DNA of 33,539 bases, taken from Planctomycetota bacterium (GTDB lineage: Bacteria > Planctomycetota > Phycisphaerae > Sedimentisphaerales > Anaerobacaceae). The DNA lies in NCBI GenBank assembly GCA_022566315.1, contig JADFJC010000027.1, positions 1-33,539 on the forward strand, read 5' to 3'. The position numbers and the translations under genes were made by a program. The notes under the pieces are model-generated. The model searched no databases and was not told the DNA's origin. It saw only the letters and a list, made by a program, of their open reading frames with translations. Shown here one piece after another: positions 17,401-24,162 of the stretch (its first letter is position 1; every line of letters starts with the position of its first letter).

Positions 17401-18203
17401 GTGGTTGCCAGCGTGACAGGCGTTCTTCCCTTTTTTCTCTCGACGACCACGAAGGTTTTGTTGTCTAAGCTGGTAGCAAGCTCGTAGTCGGTCAACACAA
17501 AACGCGGGCCGTACTGGTGGATGGTAACCAGAGAAATCTGCTGGGGCCGGCCCAGGTCGATGGTGCACCACTGCGGGAAGGGAACGTTCTTGGTCTGCCA
17601 GAATCCCGGCCCGAGAAGACCGTCGGTCAGTACGTCGGGCGGTCCCCTGTAAGTCGAGGACGCCGTCACCGACCCGCCATGCGGCCGGTGTTTCCAGCCT
17701 TCGAGGAGCTGGAGCACTTCTGCCGGCGGCTGGTTCGATGGGACTGTTTCCCACCAGTCGCGCCATACGCTAATCTGGGCCGTGCGCTTTGGCGACGGCG
17801 CCATCGTATCGAACGGAAATTCCATACCGGTGAGGTTGGTCAGCGCAACGTGCGTCGCCTGCCTGGTAACTGCATCCGCATCTTCGAGAGCGTCCAGCAG
17901 GGGTGCGATTGCTTTGCGACTGCCGCACCATGCGAGCGCCATTGCCACCTGGCGGCGTACATACGCCGATTTGTCGAACAGCCGCTCAATCAGCGATTCC
18001 TCGGCGTCGTAGGCCCTGAGAAATCCCAACGCCTCGGCGGCACCGGCGCGCGTGTGTTCCGAGTGCGAGTGCAGCTTGGCCGTCTGCTCTGCGACCTGCC
18101 GGGCATAGGGACCCGATGACTCCTCGGCAGCGGTGCTTCGCTCGTATTCACCAAGCCAAACACAGAGACAAACAAGCAGCATGAGCTTTCGCAAGTATGA
18201 CAT
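14469..18203 (-). CDS. HzsA-related exported protein: HEAT repeats, discoidin domain, beta-propeller, CXXCH
   Basis: A 1244-residue secreted protein resembling those databases call HzsA-related, because they share a domain with the hydrazine synthase alpha subunit. Hydrazine synthesis is not implied. Order: signal peptide (about 1-26); HEAT/PBS-type repeats (about 35-130); an F5/8-type C (discoidin) domain (about 170-300, ASSTYRGPPDVLTDG and VRYVRITSYG) that may bind carbohydrate; more HEAT repeats (315-690); a TolB/WD40-like beta-propeller (about 715-1110, LSWDGKYVIFTYR, YLPDGRIVFTSSRSG); and a C-terminal segment with one c-type heme motif, CVGCH (1180-1184). A role as surface binding or redox protein is inferred. 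The assigned ATG at 18203 has only a weak ribosome site, but the signal peptide follows directly. Its GC content seems higher than its neighbours'. Confidence 0.85.
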   Translation of the reverse strand: MSYLRKLMLLVCLCVWLGEYERSTAAEESSGPYARQVAEQTAKLHSHSEHTRAGAAEALGFLRAYDAEESLIERLFDKSAYVRRQVAMALAWCGSRKAIAPLLDALEDADAVTRQATHVALTNLTGMEFPFDTMAPSPKRTAQISVWRDWWETVPSNQPPAEVLQLLEGWKHRPHGGSVTASSTYRGPPDVLTDGLLGPGFWQTKNVPFPQWCTIDLGRPQQISLVTIHQYGPRFVLTDYELATSLDNKTFVVVERKKGRTPVTLATTFSPRLVRYVRITSYGSVNPTYPTTFFEIQVGGGTGSETPPIDSVIWKCERGLRALGTLGGSGATEAILRCLGPIPPSGGEYRPMARAGIRSLGRLQDEAGFSYLLELLDNTYWARYAADALGDFDDRLAVPALFAAYRKYGKKLDGSDPCDLPRDDKMGFPSEDRMLETPYHIAFSLCRLLGDSPSERAALREIAPLIMANLPGDHDTFLLYEPEVGHLLTRHLLELSGLRRQACEHAFELLGQPRRVPKARQARQWPQFYAGRMATWLPAVCTEKEDIPRLLALLRHEDGWVRLNAAKTLAWLGDKRAIEPIAEILAQAKAEAEYGYSGTFKDEEYADPAPRWRQGLIRALGLLGAHQHTDLIVQILEDEGSVLEVRHAAAEALADMGNETARLALKRAARNHPFHSTRLVARDALRILEGPSDEMGTGPYYKPVVVPESASGDSGFEAIVFIKGDNSIPNTIGTVEQADRWRQTYVVTDSGPAYRPGRNLYVLRPPRPDGTVTPLTRFGDGYVAEPELSWDGKYVIFTYRGQEDPWWHIYRINVDGSELEQLTYGPYHDVGPAYLPDGRIVFTSSRSGIRDEYHGYPCASLHVMNPDGTDIHLIATNIGRDNEPAVLLDGRVVFSRLEVFYSRNKTELTLHAVNPDGTRDMVLYGPERRVFWRDFDHGPRTPADGQEAPLTHRVLRMTQPQPMPDGRHIVVVTQGGLTLVGPSRYAEQIITPDNKTRSYTTPFPLPDGRILCASTLKTPDRTKVDLGIYVYDPQSKKLTLLYNDPSAADFEARPIAARARPPILVSKERHQGYSGHFVCASVYTSQEKDVAARGRLIRLVEGVPVVARHSTQTNLHEVWKNHGGTFARVLGTAPLAPDGSFFVEVPADRLLHFQVLDSNRRVLGNQLTWIYTRADETKSCVGCHEIPNTAPSNNRPLAMRLGPLKFLPRGDEFRYRAKAWFKGSLPPEIEQRARTVRAVNLLAR

Positions 18204-18292
18204 GAAGGGCTATTCTACCGCTTGGAGGCGGGTACCGCAAGTCGCCAGAGCAGTAGTTGAACAAATACGGCAATACGTGTTCAAAGATTCGC

Positions 18293-18335
18293 TTCACGCT
18301 TCACCATTTACCACCCACTATTCACTACTCATCAT
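18293..18335. repeat. Low-complexity CACTATTCAC-type tract
   Basis: A degenerate run (TTCACGCTTCACCATTTACC, then ACCCACTATTCACTACTCAT) in the divergent intergenic region. Similar short-period tracts adjoin other genes here (4688-4775, 14015-14049, 21195-21240). Confidence 0.45.
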
Positions 18336-18361
18336 GCCTCACATTCTCCCGTACTTTTTCC

Positions 18362-18390
18362 TTGAAAATCCCCCTCATGCAGTGTAGATT
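18362..18390 (+). promoter_or_regulatory. Candidate sigma70-type promoter for the amidohydrolase gene
   Basis: TTGAAA (18362-18367) and TAGATT (18385-18390) are 17 bases apart, matching 5/6 and 4/6 consensus positions. The leader would be about 58 nt and ends with AAGGAG before the ATG. This is the best promoter candidate in the divergent 18204-18454 region. Confidence 0.35.
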
Positions 18391-18454
18391 TCCTGTAGTA
18401 GTCATAATAATCAATTGTTAAGGCCACAACTCAAAGAAGAAGGAGAATGACACT

Positions 18455-19756
18455 ATGAAGCGGATTTTATTGTGTTTACTTATCGTCGGAAGTTTCACAA
18501 CAGCGTATGCCGATGGAAAGCTGAAGAAACAGGTCGATATCTCAGCGGATTTGATTGAGTCGAAGGTCATAGAATGGCGCCGTCATTTTCATCAGTTCCC
18601 GGAGCTTTCAAACAGAGAATTCAAGACGGCTTCAAAGATAGCAGAGCACCTTAGAAATCTGGGGCTGGATGTAACAACCGGCGTTGCCCATACTGGTGTC
18701 GTTGCCCTTTTGAAAGGCGGCAAACCAGGGCCGGTGGTTGGGCTTCGCGCGGACATTGACGCCCTGCCGGTCACCGAACGTGTAGATGTGCCGTTTGCTT
18801 CCAAAGTACGCACAAAATACGATGGGCACGATGTTGGAGTGATGCACGCCTGCGGCCACGATGCGCACATTGCCATTTTAATGGGTGTTGCCGAGATTCT
18901 TTCTTCAATGAAAAAAGACCTGGCCGGAAGTGTAAAGTTTATTTTCCAGCCAGCCGAAGAAGGCGCCCCACAGGGTGAAGAAGGCGGTGCTGAGCTAATG
19001 GTCAAGGAAGGGGTCCTGAAAAATCCTGAAGTTGATGTGATTTTCGGTTTACATATTTGGTCACTTGTCGAAGCCGGCACTATCAACTATCGTCCCCGGG
19101 GCATCATGGCCGCCGCAGATGGCCTTCGCATTAAAGTCAAAGGTAAGCAAACGCACGGCTCCACGCCATGGACAGGAATCGACCCGATTACTGTCTCTGC
19201 GCAGATTATCATCGGGCTCCAGACAATCATCAGCAGACAGACAGAGCTGACCGAAGAAGCGGCCGTGATAACCATCGGGAGCATCCACGGCGGAGTAAGA
19301 AGCAATATTATACCTGAAGAAGTCGAGTTGATAGGTACTATCCGGACGTTCAATACGGATATGCAGGATAAGATTCACGAAAAGATTCGACTGACCGCAA
19401 CAAAGATAGCCGAAAGTGCGGGGGCGATTGCAGATGTTCAGATTAGCAAGGGCTATCCGGTAACGTACAACGACCCTGAGCTTACTGCCATGATGCTGCC
19501 TTCGCTGCAGGAAGCCGCAGGCGAGGAAAATGTAAAGCTCATCAAGGCGATAACGGGCGCTGAGGATTTCTCATTTTTCCAGCAGAAGATTCCAGGCCTG
19601 TATTTTTTCTTAGGTGGAATGCCGAAAGGCAAAACAGTTGAAGCCGCTGCACCGCACCATACTCCGGATTTCTATATCGATGAAAGCAGTTTCAAGCTCG
19701 GCATCAGAGCGTTATCTTATCTGGCCCTGGATTATATGGATAAACACGGAAAGTAA
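18455..19756 (+). CDS. Exported M20-family amidohydrolase (N-acyl-amino-acid hydrolase type)
   Basis: Resembles the M20D peptidases that remove acyl groups from amino acids (hippurate, IAA-amino acid and N-acetyl-amino acid hydrolases) using a two-metal centre. Visible signatures are the metal-site motif MHACGHDAH (130-138, Cys133 and His135/138), catalytic and metal-binding QPAEEG (Glu168-169), FGLHIW (His200), and the C-terminal TGAEDFSFF and PHHTPDF. A dimerisation domain, GLRIKVKGKQTHGSTPWTGI, sits in the middle. Residues 1-19 are a signal peptide, so the enzyme acts outside the cytoplasm, which is less common for the family. The ATG has AAGGAG eight bases before it. A DUF1028 gene follows after a 171-bp gap containing a large hairpin, so the two may be co-transcribed. 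The exact substrate is unknown. Confidence 0.93.
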   Translation: MKRILLCLLIVGSFTTAYADGKLKKQVDISADLIESKVIEWRRHFHQFPELSNREFKTASKIAEHLRNLGLDVTTGVAHTGVVALLKGGKPGPVVGLRADIDALPVTERVDVPFASKVRTKYDGHDVGVMHACGHDAHIAILMGVAEILSSMKKDLAGSVKFIFQPAEEGAPQGEEGGAELMVKEGVLKNPEVDVIFGLHIWSLVEAGTINYRPRGIMAAADGLRIKVKGKQTHGSTPWTGIDPITVSAQIIIGLQTIISRQTELTEEAAVITIGSIHGGVRSNIIPEEVELIGTIRTFNTDMQDKIHEKIRLTATKIAESAGAIADVQISKGYPVTYNDPELTAMMLPSLQEAAGEENVKLIKAITGAEDFSFFQQKIPGLYFFLGGMPKGKTVEAAAPHHTPDFYIDESSFKLGIRALSYLALDYMDKHGK

Positions 19757-19781
19757 GGACTGGTAAAGAAATTAGGTTTCG

Positions 19782-19889
19782 TTTTTGGCTGAGCGAGGAC
19801 AAGGCTGGCAAGGAAGCAAAACGCAGGACTACTGGTTGGTAGTCCGAGTTTTGCTGAGGCCGCCAGCCGAAGCCGCAGCCAGCCAAAAA
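19782..19889. repeat. 108-bp compound hairpin element
   Basis: Nested perfect stems pair TTTTTGGCTG (19782-19791) with CAGCCAAAAA (19880-19889), GGCTGGC (19803-19809) with GCCAGCC (19862-19868), GCAAAAC (19816-19822) with GTTTTGC (19848-19854), and GGACTAC (19826-19832) with GTAGTCC (19839-19845) around a TGGTTG loop. It lies between the amidohydrolase and DUF1028 genes. It could be a miniature mobile element, an RNA processing site or a structured RNA. It is not a classic terminator, because the T-rich arm is on the 5' side on both strands. Confidence 0.8.
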
Positions 19890-19927
19890 TGGAAGATAAT
19901 TTATTTACAAGTCCTGAGAGAAAGACT

Positions 19928-20722
19928 ATGCAATCTACAAAAATCTTCAAATGTTTTGTCGTTTCGATTTGTGTGCTGGCCGCACTGGCCGGCAATACAT
20001 CCCGGGAACCGAAGGCCAATGACACACCGACAACCCACGCCCTCCCAGTGGAGTCTCTTCCACCGGTGGCGACGTTCTCGATTGTCGGATTTGACCCGAA
20101 TACAAAGGAGCTGGGCATTGCAGTGCAATCCAAGTTCATCGCAGTTGGCGCCGTTGTGCCGTGGGCCAAGGCCGGTGTCGGGGCCATCGCCACCCAGTCC
20201 TACGCCAACACAAAGTATGGCCCGCTCGGCCTAAAGTACCTCGCCAAGGGCCTCAGCCCCAAAGAAGTTATCGAGAAACTTACAGCCGGCGACTCTTCGG
20301 CTCCAAGGCGTCAGGTAGGCATTGTCGATGCCGATGGCCGGCCCGCAACCTTCACCGGCAACAAATGCAATGCTTGGGCCGGTGGCCGCACAGGTAAAAA
20401 CTACACCGTACAGGGCAACATCCTGACAGGCCCGGAGGTGGTCGATGCAATGGCCGAGGCATTCGAGAAAGCAGAAGGCGAACTGGGCGCACGCCTGATA
20501 ACCGCTCTCGATGCAGGTCAGGCCGCCGGCGGTGACAAACGCGGCAGACAGTCGGCTGCACTATTCGTCGTCCGCGAGGGTTGGGGATACGGCGGCTTCA
20601 ACGACCGTTACCGTGACATCCGTGTTGATGATAACCCCGAGCCAATCAAGGAGCTTCGCCGCATCTACGAGCTCCACAAGACCGTTTTCCCTCAGCCAAA
20701 ACCAGCCGACGAACAGAAATAA
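19928..20722 (+). CDS. DUF1028 family exported protein
   Basis: Matches the DUF1028 pattern: VATFSIVGFDPNTKELGIAV then QSKFIAVGAVVPWAKAGVGA, followed by TQSYANTKYGPLGL and RQVGIVDADGRPATFTG. Members are Ntn-hydrolase-like proteins of uncertain function, often near peptidases. This one has a signal peptide (MQSTKIFKCFVVSICVLAALAG). The ATG at 19928 is chosen because GAGAG lies about nine bases upstream and the signal peptide starts there. The frame runs back to an ATG at 19889, but that overlaps the end of the hairpin element and would add a non-signal-like tail. Following the M20 amidohydrolase on the same strand suggests a shared role in peptide or amide breakdown (inferred). The protein is full length. 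Confidence 0.88.
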   Translation: MQSTKIFKCFVVSICVLAALAGNTSREPKANDTPTTHALPVESLPPVATFSIVGFDPNTKELGIAVQSKFIAVGAVVPWAKAGVGAIATQSYANTKYGPLGLKYLAKGLSPKEVIEKLTAGDSSAPRRQVGIVDADGRPATFTGNKCNAWAGGRTGKNYTVQGNILTGPEVVDAMAEAFEKAEGELGARLITALDAGQAAGGDKRGRQSAALFVVREGWGYGGFNDRYRDIRVDDNPEPIKELRRIYELHKTVFPQPKPADEQK

Positions 20723-20940
20723 CCTGCCGAAACAAAGGCTAAAACGCACCGGCGCATCAAAGCCTCGCCGCTGATACCCGTCGTTAGCTGAGATTTTGGA
20801 TCCTTCGACAGTGTTTACCCTGAATTAGCCGAAGCCCTGAGCGAAAAAAGCTTGCCCTGAATTAGCCGTAGCCCTGCCTGCCCTCCGTAGCTTTAGCGAA
20901 GGGGGGAGCGTAGCTTGCCCTGAGCTTGTGCCCAAGGTGC

Positions 20941-21062
20941 GTAGCCGAATGAGTCGAAGGGGTAGCCGAATGGGTCGAAGGCGCAGTCGAATGGGTCGAA
21001 GGCGCAGCCGAATGGGTCGAAGACGTAGCCGAATGGGTCGAAGGGGCAGCCGAATGGGCGGG
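20941..21062. repeat. 21-bp tandem repeat, about 5.8 units
   Basis: Units starting at 20941, 20962, 20983, 21004, 21025 and 21046 follow G(T/C)AGCCGAATGGGTCGAAG with two variable end bases. The unit resembles the GTCGAATGGGTCG end of the 53-bp palindromic element, suggesting it grew from part of one. A minus-strand reading gives an Arg/Pro/Leu repeat that I do not regard as protein. Confidence 0.85.
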
Positions 21063-21404
21063 TATCTGTGCTTAACACCACCCAACTTCGAATTATAACC
21101 CATCGTATTTCATCAAAGCTCATAGTCCTTTTGACTAATCAAAAGGACTATATGCATTATCCTGTTCGCGCAGCAGGCCACCACAATTTTTGATTTCTTT
21201 CACGACTCGCTAAACGCTGTACGCTATACGCTGAACGCTGTGCTATTCACGAGACTGATAAGTGAGTGATTATTTATAAAATATGTTGAATATTAGCTCA
21301 CGTCATCGTATCGTAGATACAACGAAGCCGGCATGTATCTGAATCGGCATTGGGACAGTATATAGGACCAGAAGGGTGACTTATATGTATGTCAGCATAT
21401 GATA

Positions 21405-21460
21405 CCTCCCGCGAAGGAGGATGCATGGCTTCAAAGCCATCCTGCATGACTACCGGTCAT
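21405..21460 (+). promoter_or_regulatory. Structured leader with three consecutive hairpins
   Basis: Hairpins CCTCC/GGAGG (21405-21420), ATGGCT/AGCCAT with a TCAA loop (21425-21440) and ATGAC/GTCAT (21446-21460) follow each other just before the ribosome site (AAAGGGG, about 21471-21477) of the oxidoreductase gene. ATGC/GCAT can extend the middle stem around a 3-nt bulge, and GGATG/CATCC offers an alternative pairing. This might be a cis-regulatory RNA; no known riboswitch is recognised. Confidence 0.4.
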
Positions 21461-21483
21461 CGGAAAAAAGAAAGGGGTTCATT

Positions 21484-22833
21484 ATGAATGCACAAAGCAA
21501 GACTCGGAAACCTTCAACCTCCCGCCGTGAGTTTCTCAGGCAAACCTCCGGCGCTTTAGCTGGCGCGGCGCTCGCTGGCGCCATTGGCACGCGGGCCTAT
21601 TCTGCCGAGCAGAACACTATCAGGATAGCTCTGGTCGGGTGCGGCGGACGCGGAACCGGCGCTGCAGTCAACGCCCTCTCGACCAAGGGGCCGACTAAAC
21701 TTCTCGCGATGGCGGATGTCTTCGACAATCGCTTGCAGACCAGCTTCAAGAGTCTCTCCAAGCGATTCCCCCGGCAGTTGGACGTCCCCCGGGACAGGCG
21801 GCTGCTCGGCATGGATGCCTACAAGAAGGCCATCGATGCCATCGCACCGGGCGGAGTCGTTATCCTGGCCACGCCTCCGGCTTTTCGCCCCATCCACCTG
21901 GAATACGCAGTGGCTAAAGGCTGCCACGTCTTCATGGAAAAGTCATTTGCCGTCGATTCACCGGGCATTCGCAGGGTGCTCAAGGCCGGAGAGCAGGCCA
22001 AAAAGAAAAATCTCAAAATCGCCAGCGGCTTGATGTCTCGGCACTACGAGCCGCTGGAACAGGCCGTCCGGCATCTGCACCAAGGCCTCATCGGAAATAT
22101 CATCACCTGCTGGGCATATCGCGAGCATGGCCCGGTGGGACTCGCTCCAAAATCTCCCGGGACGAGCGAGCTAACACACCAGATCCGAAACTACTCCTGC
22201 TTCACCTGGCTCAACGGCAGCTTTATCCTCGACTGGCTAATCCACAACATCGACGTCTGCTGCTGGTGCAAGAACGCCTGGCCGGTATCAGCCCAGGGTC
22301 AGGGCGGACGACAAGTACGTACCCAGCCCGACCAGTTATTTGACCACTATTCGGTGGAATACACTTTTCCCGATGGTACGCGAATGCTCGCCCAGGGCCG
22401 GCACATGGATAACTGCTGGGGCTTCTTCGGCGACATTATCCACGGCTCGAAAGGCTCCGCCGTGCTCGGCGAAGGCATCCCAAAGCCCCGCATTTTCAAA
22501 GGCCATCAGCAAACCTCTGAGAATGTTATCTGGCAGTACGATGGGCCGCGCCACAATGCCTACCAGAACGAGCACGACCTGCTGTTCGAAGCCATTCGCA
22601 AGGACAAACCCTACAACGAGACCGAGCGCAGCGCCTATACCGCCATGGCCGGAATCCTCGGACGCATGGCCGCCGAGTCAGGACAGATGATTACCTGGGA
22701 ACAGGCAATGGCCTCGAACCTGGAATTGGCCCCCGGCCTGGACCGCTACACCATAGAATCCGACCCACCCATCAAGCCCGACGCCCAGGGCCGCTACCCA
22801 ATCGCAATGCCCGGCCAAACAAAGGTGCTATAA
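21484..22833 (+). CDS. Tat-exported Gfo/Idh/MocA family oxidoreductase
   Basis: A 449-residue NAD(P)-binding oxidoreductase with a twin-arginine signal (TSRREFLRQTSGALAGAAL, Arg14-Arg15). The Rossmann motif is IALVGCGGRGTG. The usual EKP is EKS here (MEKSFAVDSPG, 152-154), a substitution at a conserved position that could alter activity. Later motifs GGRQVRT, DHYSVEY and a C-terminal PGQTKVL match the gene at 31087, so the two are paralogues of one subfamily, distinct from the gene at 6351. The ATG at 21484 has AAAGGGG upstream; the frame extends to an ATG at 21421, which lies inside the leader hairpins and is rejected. The substrate is probably a sugar or derivative, by family only. It appears to stand alone in its transcript. 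Confidence 0.92.
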   Translation: MNAQSKTRKPSTSRREFLRQTSGALAGAALAGAIGTRAYSAEQNTIRIALVGCGGRGTGAAVNALSTKGPTKLLAMADVFDNRLQTSFKSLSKRFPRQLDVPRDRRLLGMDAYKKAIDAIAPGGVVILATPPAFRPIHLEYAVAKGCHVFMEKSFAVDSPGIRRVLKAGEQAKKKNLKIASGLMSRHYEPLEQAVRHLHQGLIGNIITCWAYREHGPVGLAPKSPGTSELTHQIRNYSCFTWLNGSFILDWLIHNIDVCCWCKNAWPVSAQGQGGRQVRTQPDQLFDHYSVEYTFPDGTRMLAQGRHMDNCWGFFGDIIHGSKGSAVLGEGIPKPRIFKGHQQTSENVIWQYDGPRHNAYQNEHDLLFEAIRKDKPYNETERSAYTAMAGILGRMAAESGQMITWEQAMASNLELAPGLDRYTIESDPPIKPDAQGRYPIAMPGQTKVL

Positions 22834-22945
22834 AAATAGAGGTTCAATTGACGCAGGGTGTGCACGGCACACTATTATTTGCTTTTGAACATTTGAAAAT
22901 TCGCATTTTGAATCTTGACTGTCGTCAGACAAGTTTGTTTTGCCT

Positions 22946-22981
22946 GTCCTCCGTAGCCCCGATTGCATCGGGGCGGAGGAC
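22946..22981. repeat. Two-part hairpin
   Basis: GTCCTCC (22946-22952) pairs with GGAGGAC (22975-22981), and CCCCGAT (22957-22963) pairs with ATCGGGG (22967-22973) around a TGC loop. It lies about 110 bases after the oxidoreductase stop. There is no T-run, so it looks like a dispersed palindrome rather than a terminator. Confidence 0.6.
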
Positions 22982-23053
22982 GGAGATTTCGTGCTTCGGC
23001 TGGGTGGTACGCTCAAACTTGTTTGGGCGTAGTTGCCGCATCAACGCTTCGGA

Positions 23054-23099
23054 GTTTATCCTGAATAAGCCGAAGCCCTGAGCTTGTGCCCAAGGTGCG
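23054..23099. repeat. Dispersed repeat blocks shared with 20813-20941
   Basis: 23054-23083 matches 20813-20842 at 28 of 30 positions. 23076-23099 matches 20918-20941 at 24 of 24. The two blocks overlap here but are separated by 75 bases in the other region, which shows rearranged copies. Confidence 0.75.
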
Positions 23100-23137
23100 C
23101 AGTCGAAGGGTCAGTCGAACCATCTGGCATCCTATTG

Positions 23138-23174
23138 TCATTTCGAGCGAAGCGCAGCGGAGTCGAGAAATCTG
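23138..23174. repeat. Dispersed CATTTCGAGCG-type repeat, copy 3
   Basis: TCATTTCGAGCGAAGC followed by GCAGCGGAGTCGAGAAATC, related to the copies at 6316 and 8771. It has inverted ends (ATTTCGA/TCGAGAAAT). Confidence 0.5.
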
Positions 23175-24162
23175 GCCTGCGAACAAAATATAACCTCCAC
23201 CCTGTGCGACACTCCCGCAATACTAAATATCACTTGTGACTTTTGCTCTTATACTCTTACGACTTGTGTTCTGGAGTTTATCTCCGGGCTGTGCTTCGAT
23301 AGTTCCTCTGCCGGGGACCCTTTTTTAGTTTTTCTCTCGCTTGTGAAAACTAACTCGATTCAGCCCACAGATTCTCACAGCGCGGCCTCGGGCTTCGCCC
23401 TTTGGCCGCAACCAAAAGATTAAAGAACGGCTCTTGCGAATCCGGCGAATGTTTTTCGCCTCCGCCTTTCTTTTCGCCGCCTCAGTTTCTTGCGAAGGCG
23501 GCGAAAAACGGACTACGGCGAAAAACAAAAGGTCAAAATTTCCTTTTTGAAAAAAGTCTCATAACATATTAAGAATAAATAGGTTACAGTTAACAGTTTC
23601 AAAAAACACGCACAAAAAACAAGGAGTTGACAGATTGTAGTACAGAGTCACCTTCATAGGCGTTTTGCGCTCGTAGAATCGCCGATTTTGTCTTGATATC
23701 CAACCCTCAGATACCCTTCGGCCTGCGGTCATTGTAGAACGCTAAAACCCCTTTCAGTGGGGGCTACAGAAAATCCAGAGCCGGTTTAACCTAAACCAGT
23801 TCTTTCCTAACATAGCCTCTGGTGATGGATTTGGGCCCAAGAATACACCGTTTATCAGACCATTCTCATTTGGATTTTCCGATCCTTATGCTATTTGATG
23901 TCAGGTGTGTTGCCATAGCCAAAATACCCGTGAACGGTTACTAAAAAAAGTATGGGATTTCCAGCTTTCCTGAAAAGTGTCCCTTAAATCATGCCGATAT
24001 TTTTAATCAGTATAACTGTGTTGTTTTCCAAAATGGATAACCACGCACCTATCCAACAATGGACAAATTCGAGTACAACCATGCTGGGGATCGGCAGCTT
24101 TTCTGAAATTGCTTAGATGCGTGGTTGTGTTGTTGTACTTAGTCAGAAAGAAGGTACGCAAG

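Larger units (their letters stand above)
20723..21483. other. Repeat-rich intergenic region
   Basis: These 761 bases hold no credible gene. From 20795 to 21062 they are a mosaic of short palindromic motifs (CCCTGAGC, TCGAAGG, TAGCCGAA), including a 21-bp tandem array. Next comes a degenerate ACGCT tract (about 21205-21240) and then the structured leader of the downstream oxidoreductase gene (21405-21460). One 30-bp block (20813-20842) and one 24-bp block (20918-20941) recur at 23054-23083 and 23076-23099. Confidence 0.65.
22834..24162. other. Long repeat-rich intergenic region
   Basis: I find no convincing gene in 1.33 kb. It contains the hairpin at 22946-22981, repeat blocks shared with 20813-20941 (23054-23099), a CATTTCGAGCG-type repeat (23138-23174), and a tract with repeated GGCGAA / TTCGCC motifs (about 23440-23525). 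About 500 bases of unique-looking AT-rich sequence (23560-24108) follow. Short ORFs here have no family features. Confidence 0.55.

Noticed and set aside
14469-18203. Anammox hydrazine synthase
   Set aside because: Only part of the architecture resembles HzsA; there is no other anammox gene nearby, so hydrazine synthesis is not supported.
20825-21103. Minus-strand Arg/Pro/Leu repeat protein
   Set aside because: It is the translation of the 21-bp tandem array and nearby repeats, with no ribosome site.
23325-23528. Minus-strand 67-codon basic frame
   Set aside because: Arg/Lys-rich translation of sequence containing GGCGAA-type repeats; no family features.
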